From: Limnomonas spitsbergensis
Taxonomy: Eukaryota > Chlorophyta > Chlorophyceae > Chlamydomonadales
DNA: 64,000 bases
Reading direction: 5' to 3'
Assembly: GCA_037349105.1 (NCBI GenBank)
Contig: JAYJMM010000116.1
Span: forward strand, 2,976,001-3,040,000
The notes below the pieces were generated by a model that made no database searches, was not told the origin of the DNA, and worked only from the letters and a program-made list of their open reading frames with translations. Positions 57,290-64,000 of the stretch are shown here, piece by piece. Made by a program: the position numbers and the translations under genes. The stretch's first letter is position 1, and each line of letters starts with the position of its first letter.

Positions 57290-57328
<39 letters not shown>

Positions 57329-60300
57329 TTATTAAAAGGATCTGGCCTGCAGCCGGTGGCATAAGCAGAGCAGGGCTTGCAGCAGCACACTCCCTGGCTG
57401 CATGCCTGATAGCAGCCGGGTGCATATTTGACGGCGCTGGCCCCACCTTTGTAGTAGTCCATGCGGTATATCAGCTCCGGGTTGTCAAAAATGATTTCAG
57501 TGACCTGGGACCAGTGGAACAAGAGATGGGAAACAGTCAGCCCAGGTATGGCGCTGCAAGTGAGCCGCTCGTCTTACGGCCAGCAGCTGCGTCTATTACG
57601 CAAGCAGCTGCGTCACGAGCAAAAGCAGAACATGCACGCCCACTTCTTGCGCAGGTGCACAAAAGGTCGTAGCCCAGCATGGGACAGCAGCCACATCTTC
57701 AATTGCCAGAATATAGTTGCTTGGATCCGGGTTTAGGGTTAAGGGTTACCTTCCTGTTCACAATTCACCACTTGCTGTCTACAGAAAAGAAGGCTCTACC
57801 CTGGCTCTACCCTGGTTCTACCTACTGCCTAGGCAAAGACCAAACCAGCGCAATTTGCGCCTCCATGTTACCGAATCGCAGCACGCTGTCCACACCCATA
57901 ACGGAACAAAAGACTGCCCAAGCATGGCAGGTCAGCGACCAGGCCAGCATGACACACACACGACCTCAGTACACACCTCAGAGCCACCACCGCAGGTAAA
58001 TGCTTTCCCTGACTGCCTGGCGCCCTCCTGGAGCCTTCAGGAGCCATCCCCCAGGCCACCCCCAGGCACCCAGGATGGAGCCCCCAGGAGCCATCCACCA
58101 CTTCCATATCTTTGGAGGGATTAGGGTTTGGGGCCTACCAGGCTCCCACCACCTTCATCTCCTTAGAGGGATTAGGGTTAAGAATTTAGGGCCGCCCACT
58201 ATCTTCATCTCCTTGGAGGGAATAGGGTTTAGGATTTAGGGCCACCCACCACTTCAATGTCCTGAAGGATTAGGGTTTGAAGGTCATTGCCACCTGCCAC
58301 TTCCATCTCCTGAAGGATTAGGGTTTGAAGGTAATTGCCACCTCCCACTTCCATCTCCTGAAGGATTAGGGTTTGAAGGTAATTGCCACCTCCCAATTCC
58401 ATCTCCTGAAGGATTAGGGTTTGAAGGTCAGTGCCACCTACCACTTCCATCTCCTCTACCTCCTTGGAGGGATTAGGGTTTGGGGTTGAGTGCCACCTAC
58501 CACTTCCATCCCCTTGAAGGGTTTAGGGCCACCCACCACTTCCATCTCCTTTAAGGGTTTAGGGCCACCCACAACTTCCATCTCCTTTAAGGGTTTAGGG
58601 CCACCCACCACTTCCATCTCCTTTAAGGGTTTAGGGCCACCCACCACTTCCATCTCCTTGGTGGGATGCAGCTCCAGGAGGTGGTCTAACACGCGACCCA
58701 TGCGAGGTCGAAGATCCTAAGCCCACATGAGACGCGGCTGCATCGATCAGCGCAACAGCAGGGAAATGTCAGGGGGTTACATGCAAGGAAGACATCAGGA
58801 CGCAGGGATCAGGACATGAGGAGAATGTCAGGAGGTTAAGCGCAGGGTACACATCAAGGTACTGGGATCAAGGCAGGAAAGGATGCAGGGTGAAAGGTGT
58901 TTGGCCCATAATAGACGTTAGCTACATTAAGCAGCGCAGCAGCAGAGTCATGTTGCGAGGCTTGGGGCAGAGAAGGCATCAGGACGCAGGCATCAGGGCA
59001 GAGGGGGAATGTCGGGAGGTTTCAGGCAAGGGAAAATTTGCAGGCAAGGTCTCGACGGGGTTGAATGCAGGGCTCATGTCCCGTGGCTAAATCGGAATGA
59101 AGCAAGGTGTGCGCCCAGCCCAGGAGACGTGGTGCTTGGGGGGTTCTTGTCGGTCTGAGGAGCTCTGGCCATGATACATATGACTGCCCCCAGCCTCCAG
59201 CTTAGTCTGGAGTGCCGAAGTTTCCTCGTCTGCCCCCTGCCTCTGACAACATGCAGAGGTTCTGCACACCTGTTCTTTGAATGGCCTCCCCACTAAGCTA
59301 TGGAGAATGAGAACCAGACCTTCTAAATTATTTGCATGGCGGGGAAGGGGGGGGGGCTTGAATCTCATGCATGGAGATGAACACAGGAACACACCTACCT
59401 CTGAAGAAACACAAAAACCCTGTCCATACAGCTCCCCAAGTACCCCCTCCGCACATGTTGCCCACACATGTGGCCCACACGTTACTCGTCCACACATCTG
59501 CCCCACACGGTTTTGGGGGTTGGATGGCCGGTCTCACCCCTTGTAAAGTCACAGCAAAAGAACACACCTGCTTAGCGAGCAGCGATGTGATTTCTCTGCC
59601 TGGAAACGCCTCAACCAGAGTGATCATGTTGATGAGCGCGGTGTTGATGTCGGCGTCCAAGAGGTGCGGGTCCTTGGCAGTCAGCGAACCAATGTCGGCG
59701 TCAGGGAGGACACGCTGCCAGCGCTGAACCTGAAAGGGAGGCAGGGGTGCGGGTCCTTGGCGGTCAGCGAACCGATATCGGCGTCAGAAAGCACACGCTA
59801 CCAGCGCTGAACCTAGGAGGGGGGGGGGGGGGGGGGGAGGCAGAGTGATCATGTTGATGAGCGCCGTATTGATGTCGTCATCCAGAATACGCTGGTCCTT
59901 GGCGGCCAGAGAGCACATGTCAGTATCAGGGAGCACGCATTGCCAGCGCTGAACCTGACAGGGAGGCAAAGGAGCTGTATTTTATGTCGGCATCCGGAAT
60001 ATGCGGGTCCTTGGCGGCCAGAAAGCACGATTCAGGCTCACTGCCAGCGCTGAACCTGACAGGGAGGCAGATAACTTGGCTGTCAGGGAGCTGATGCTGG
60101 CATCAGGAACAGCCCTTGTAAGAGCTGAACCTGAAAGGGGTGTTGAGGATCGGGTGAGCGGCAGCTGGTTGGAGTGTCCAGGCATCAGGCTTTTGTTCAG
60201 GGTTGGGGACACAGCCGAGGATTATGTTTTGTAGGCAGCTGACAGCATGCACAGCACTAGCTCAGGGTTCAGGGTTTAGAGTTAATTTTGAGGGTCTTTT

Positions 60301-62083
60301 CCATCTCTAATCTGTGCGGGCGGGATCGGGTCGGGTAGGCCAGTCAGCGTTATGTATGATGCGCACCAGACTACCTTAAAAGGGGCTGCAGGGCAGCCAC
60401 CAAAGGCAAGGGGGGCCAAACCACGATGGCGACTGAAACTGCAGGGCATGCTGCGGCAGGACCCGTCAGCCGCAATCCAGGATAAGAGCTGACGTGCGCT
60501 ACAAATAACTGTTCTGGACAGCGTGCTCCTGGCCTCACAAAACAGGGGTCATCGCTATCAAGCATTCGCAACTTCTTTGCAAGCTGCGGTGGTTTCAGCC
60601 GCAAAGTCCCTAAGTTATTAGGATGCTGTCCAGGACATCAGCAATTCAGCTAAACCCTGATGTTTCAACAGGTGAGTCACTGTAGTACTGAGCTGTGTAC
60701 GGTTCGGCACTGCCACTGGGGAATTCCAATGCTAGACGTTGCTGATGGCAGTGCACGACCCTAGATACTACAAAAGGGATGAATTTATAGTATCCCTCTT
60801 AATCATTTATCAGCTGTGCTGGCTCATGTGCTGGAGCAGCGGTTTTGCACCGCCGCCCGGGACGTCTAGTGCTGCATGTCACGCTGCACCCAGTCACCTT
60901 GGAGCTGAGCTGGCTCATGGTGTACGAGCGGCCGCTGCGACTGATCTCATCCAGCAGCCTCTCCGCAGCCGCATGCGACAGGCCCTGCTCGACCCAGAAG
61001 CTCAGCAGGGCCTGAGGGGAAACCTCCTCTGGGGGCGAAGCACCGGCGCTGGAGGAGGGGCCTTCAGAAGCAAAGGCTCGCTCCATCTCCGCCTGAACCT
61101 AATATGGCAAATCGCATTGTAGACGTGGTTACAGTGGGTATGTTTGGGGTGTCCTGTCAGGCCTAGGTGCGTGGGGGGCGGCCTGGCTCAGGAGCGGGTG
61201 ACTTAGTTCCAGTGCATGTGGACTAGGCACCCTGAATGGACATTTTGTGACACCTGGGGAGGGTTCACACATTCTTCCTGAGAGGCCGCTTAGAGCACGA
61301 GTGGCCAATGGCACTAATAACCATGAGCATACCAATGAATGGCGGATGGGCAAATTATGAAGGGTACTCCGGCACACACTCTTCAGCCCCAGGGGGAAAT
61401 GATCATGGGCGGCAGGGATGGGCCTGGCAGTCTGGTCTTCAGGGCCCTTTGGCCTACCGGCTCGCACTGGTGTAAAAAAAGACGAGCATTGACCTAGGTG
61501 TTGGCAGGCCCCGTCTCAGTCTGCAGCCAATATTTGCTAGACACTAAAGCCATGTGTGGCCACCACGCGCTCACGGCCCATCTACCTTGAAGCCCTAATC
61601 AAAAGGTTAGTCCCGAGGTTAATTTGTGCACATATTTAGAACCAGCACAATCTGCCAGTCTCATAGGCAACTCAACACAGGGCCAGCAAAAGAGATCCCA
61701 GGTTAGATGGGTGGAGGATCACAAATTGAGGGTGGAGAGGCTCAGAGGCTCAGACCCAGTCAGTGTGTACACACCTGAAGGCCAGAGATGGTATTGGCCT
61801 ACTTGAACAAGTCCAGGGCCTCGGCCAGGGCTTCGTTGAGCACATCATCGGGCAGGTCGTCACTGCCGTATTCCCAGGAGGGGGCGTTATCATCGCGGCG
61901 GCCGCTGCTACCTGCGGTGCACCGACGGGTTGATGACGCAGCAGGCTTGTGGCTTGGCGGGAGGCGAGGTCGCAGGAATCCCAAATTAGCAATAGGTCTA
62001 GAAGAGCAACTGCGCGGTAGTTCCAAGTGGTGGCCTCTCCTGATGCGCATAGAGGCGGGACGAGGAGTCGTAAAGGCGAGCAT
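56122..62083 (-). CDS. mTERF-like organellar helical-repeat protein
   Basis: Exons 61098-60898, 59729-59568, 58716-58648, 57504-57447, 57063-56995 and 56210-56122 (TGA) join in phase and encode 215 residues. A likely first exon at 62083-61803 adds about 93 residues with a transit-like start (MLAFTTPRPASMRIRRG) and an acidic end, but its junction to the next exon does not close in phase. The core has repeated short helix pairs: LSFWVEQGLSHAAAERLL, VQRWQRVLPDADIGSL, LVEAFPGREITSLL and EIIFDNPELIYRM. This fits mTERF repeats (Leu/Pro-containing helices), proteins that bind organellar nucleic acids and act in transcription or RNA processing. The family call is by pattern; another alpha-solenoid is possible. 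Introns hold decayed exon copies, a telomere-like minisatellite and a 16S rRNA scrap. Confidence 0.6.
57263..57327 (+). pseudogene. Plastid-type 16S rRNA fragment in an intron
   Basis: About 64 bp match the universally conserved 16S region around E. coli position 900: CCGCCTGGGGAGTATGCTCG, then AAACTCAAAGGAATTGACGG and GGGCCCGCACAAGC. The GTATGCTCGCAA word is the plastid version. It lies between exons 5 and 6 of the mTERF-like gene, on the opposite strand, and is best read as a nuclear insertion of organelle DNA (NUPT). Confidence 0.85.
57725..58665 (+). repeat. Telomere-like minisatellite in an intron
   Basis: After GGGTTTAGGGTTAAGGGTTA at about 57730, units at 58090-58665 each pair a CCACTTCCATCTCCT block with ATTAGGGTTTG or GGGTTTAGGGCC. 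One subarray has a period of about 48 bp (58250-58440) and another of 36 bp (58540-58640). The array lies in the intron after the fourth exon of the mTERF-like gene and abuts that exon's donor. Confidence 0.88.
59746..60130 (-). pseudogene. Four decayed tandem copies of an mTERF-like exon
   Basis: Starting at 59812, 59954, 60055 and 60130, each copy opens with a CCTGTCAG- or CCTTTCAG-type acceptor (CTAG at 59812) followed by GTTCAGCGCTGG or a variant. This is the start of the intact exon at 59729. The copy at 59954-59841 is open for 38 codons (VQRWQCVLPDTDMCSLAAKD...) and then runs into an 18-G tract. The 59812 copy has a stop at codon 5 and is truncated, and the other two are short and broken. 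They lie in the intron between exons 2 and 3. Confidence 0.85.
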
Positions 62084-62504
62084 GCTCGATGTTCGAATTA
62101 GGGTTGTTTGGCGCGTGACCGGAGGAGACGTGTCTTGGAGAGGGGCTCAGTCTCAGTCAGAAAAAGAGAACACAGGTTATTAAGATGGACCAGAAGTGCA
62201 GACCGAATAGTGTATTGAAGCGAAGCATTAAAGCGTAACGTTGGCCGAAGCTCCTTGCTTACGGTACCACCCACGCTCCGGAACCACATACATCTGCAGC
62301 ATCAGAGACCTGGCGAAATACAATCCTTCCGAACCTGGTGTGACCAGGGGTGTGTCTGTGCTGTGGGCATTCATGGGGGGTAGCCCCCGGGGGGGGCACG
62401 GCCTCACAACCAAAGACACTGCTGATTGCAACTTTGCATGTGCCCATTATTGAGTCAAAGGAGTACCGTAAACCGGTTGTTGCCATGATGCAAGCAATGA
62501 CTTC
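62084..62504. other. 5' flank of the mTERF-like gene
   Basis: No exon recognised. A C/G-rich tract lies near 62378-62396. No promoter element could be fixed. Confidence 0.35.
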
Positions 62505-62506
62505 AT

Positions 62507-62640
62507 GATGTCAATGACCTTACACCTCTAGGCCCTGCTGAAAAGGCTCGGCTGCATGGGCGCCCAACAGTGAAGTAGGGATAAGGAAAGTTAAGAGGGA
62601 AAAGGAAAGAAAGGGACACAAAGGAGAAGGAATATTCCCC
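62507..62640 (-). mobile_element. Retrotransposon tail
   Basis: On the minus strand it ends in GGCCTAGAGGTGTAAGGTCATTG and includes a GGGCGCCCATGCAGCCGAGC block and a pyrimidine-rich 3' UTR section. No target-site duplication was found. Confidence 0.75.
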
Positions 62641-64000
62641 CCCTCTCCAAAAGGAATGGCAGCTCAATGTGTACAATCTAAAATAAAATTTTACCGAACG
62701 TGTCAGTAATCTTTTTTAACTTCACTATGTGAATACCGGTATGCATTTTATCCATAACGATTTTAAAATGACAGATATGACATCAGCTCAAAGAAATCAC
62801 CAACAGGGCAAAGAATGCCAGAAATGGTCTTCAAGGCTGGATGTAAAAAATTCATGAAAGAAATGGCTCGAGATTTCATCGTTAATGTCTTCTCCTACTC
62901 ATGCTACTACGTCAAATCATCTGCCGCTGTCAAGCGTAGCATTGCGGGTACCATCCGCACTACCGGTAACGTAAGGCACAATCGCCTCCTATATCACATG
63001 GATTCAGCACACCTTAGACAGGTTGGCAGCTGACGGAGGTGGCATGATCTGCGCGCTAAGCAGTTTTGAGGCAGTGGTGGACAGACAGCTTGCAAGAGGC
63101 AGAATATCCATGTGCTTAAGGTGCATGTCTGCAAGCTCCAGTTAGATGCCAGGGTGATGCCCCACCCCCCTCTCGTCCAAGGAGCCTCATATCATGATAT
63201 CTAGCGAGGTTTCGTAGCTTGCAAGGGGGAGCCAGAAAGCTGGTATTGACACCGGACAGTATTCTCCAGAAATCTGAAACATCCATACCCTCTTCATATC
63301 CAATAGATTAACTGAGACAAAGGAAGACACTCAACATACGAGTGTTTTTTGCCGTGTAAAACATTATCAGCCTAGAAGCAAAAGCTGCTCATGCAGGTCT
63401 AAAGTAAGAATCTGAATACAGATTTGAAAGCCGTTAGCTACCGTGCCTAGATACCACCTTGCCCGAGCATGAATGCATGACCTGCAGCCCCACACAACAC
63501 TCAACAGCAGCGTCACGCTATCTGGCTGAAGTAGCTGATGGTGTGGTTCCGGTGATGGCCACCTGTCGAGCTGCCCAGCGTCGCAGGCATGCACACCAGT
63601 CATTCTGCAGTAAGACAAACCCAGGCCAGGACCATAACACGGGAGTCAAGACTTGAAAAGCGAGCTGAAGGAGTAAAGAGTTTGGGGTGGGAGGCCCGTG
63701 CTAAGGGGTCAACATATGCTGGAATATCGTTCGGTGACCCAACCCTAGCTGCTCCACAACCACTCTAGTTCGTGCTACAGAGTCAGCAAAAGGCTTTCTC
63801 AAATGCAAACCAAAGTATGTAAATTCCAACCTCCGATAAGCAAACAACATATAATATTCTTATATTCGCAATGGGATGGCAATGTGTGCGGGCCCTAATG
63901 CAGTGTGACATGTATGTCAGTCAGACAGTCACTAGTGTGCTGCCCAAGCCCTGGCAGGCCAGCCCAGTCACCTGCACAGGCAAGATCTCCCTCAGGCCTC
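62641..64000. other. No gene seen at right edge
   Basis: Unique sequence without recognisable exons or repeats. Short open frames on both strands lack family motifs. Confidence 0.4.

Noticed and set aside
57263..57327. Functional rRNA gene
   Set aside because: Only about 64 bp of 16S are present, with no flanking rRNA sequence, inside an intron.

Overview
The window looks like nuclear DNA from a chlorophycean green alga, probably a volvocalean such as Haematococcus; the genus is a guess from style, not a match I could test. The supports are intron-rich genes with GT-AG junctions that keep phase, a nucleus-encoded plastid ribosomal protein (bL28c), a thioredoxin with a transit-like N-terminus, Pro/Ser-rich extracellular-matrix coding of pherophorin type, TTTAGGG-like repeats, and a plastid-type 16S rRNA scrap in an intron. 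There are no operons, and no CRISPR array or tRNA that I could see.

Layout: 0.95-7.55 kb is one minisatellite of about 146 x 45 bp with a higher-order duplication inside it. 8.9-15.1 kb (+) is a nine-exon gene with an EF-hand-like loop whose exon phases all close; its introns carry a 63-bp minisatellite and SINE-like repeats. 15.4-16.5 kb holds a direct-repeat pair. 18.6-21.9 kb (-) carries exons of one or more secreted matrix proteins: a Cys-rich pherophorin-like domain, two Pro-rich rod tracts and a SUEL-type (galactose-binding) lectin-like domain. 22.4-27.8 kb is repeat-dominated. 27.8-29.1 kb, 37.1-39.4 kb, 42.8-44.0 kb and 53.7-54.5 kb hold 5'-truncated copies of one non-LTR retrotransposon. 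35.4-36.6 kb (+) is the bL28c gene. 40.3-42.2 kb (-) is a plastid thioredoxin gene. 45.4-51.9 kb (-) encodes a long Ala/Glu-rich coiled-coil protein. 56.1-62.1 kb (-) encodes an mTERF-like helical-repeat protein whose third exon sits beside four decayed copies of itself.

The clearest structural result is the retrotransposon. Five copies are bracketed by exact or near-exact target-site duplications (9-15 bp), and a sixth probable copy only 26 bp long has an 8/9 match. These fix the element's 3' terminus at ...ACGTCATTG with no poly(A). The same terminus recurs at least a dozen times in both orientations. The genes do not form a pathway; bL28c, the thioredoxin and the mTERF-like protein all plausibly serve the organelles.
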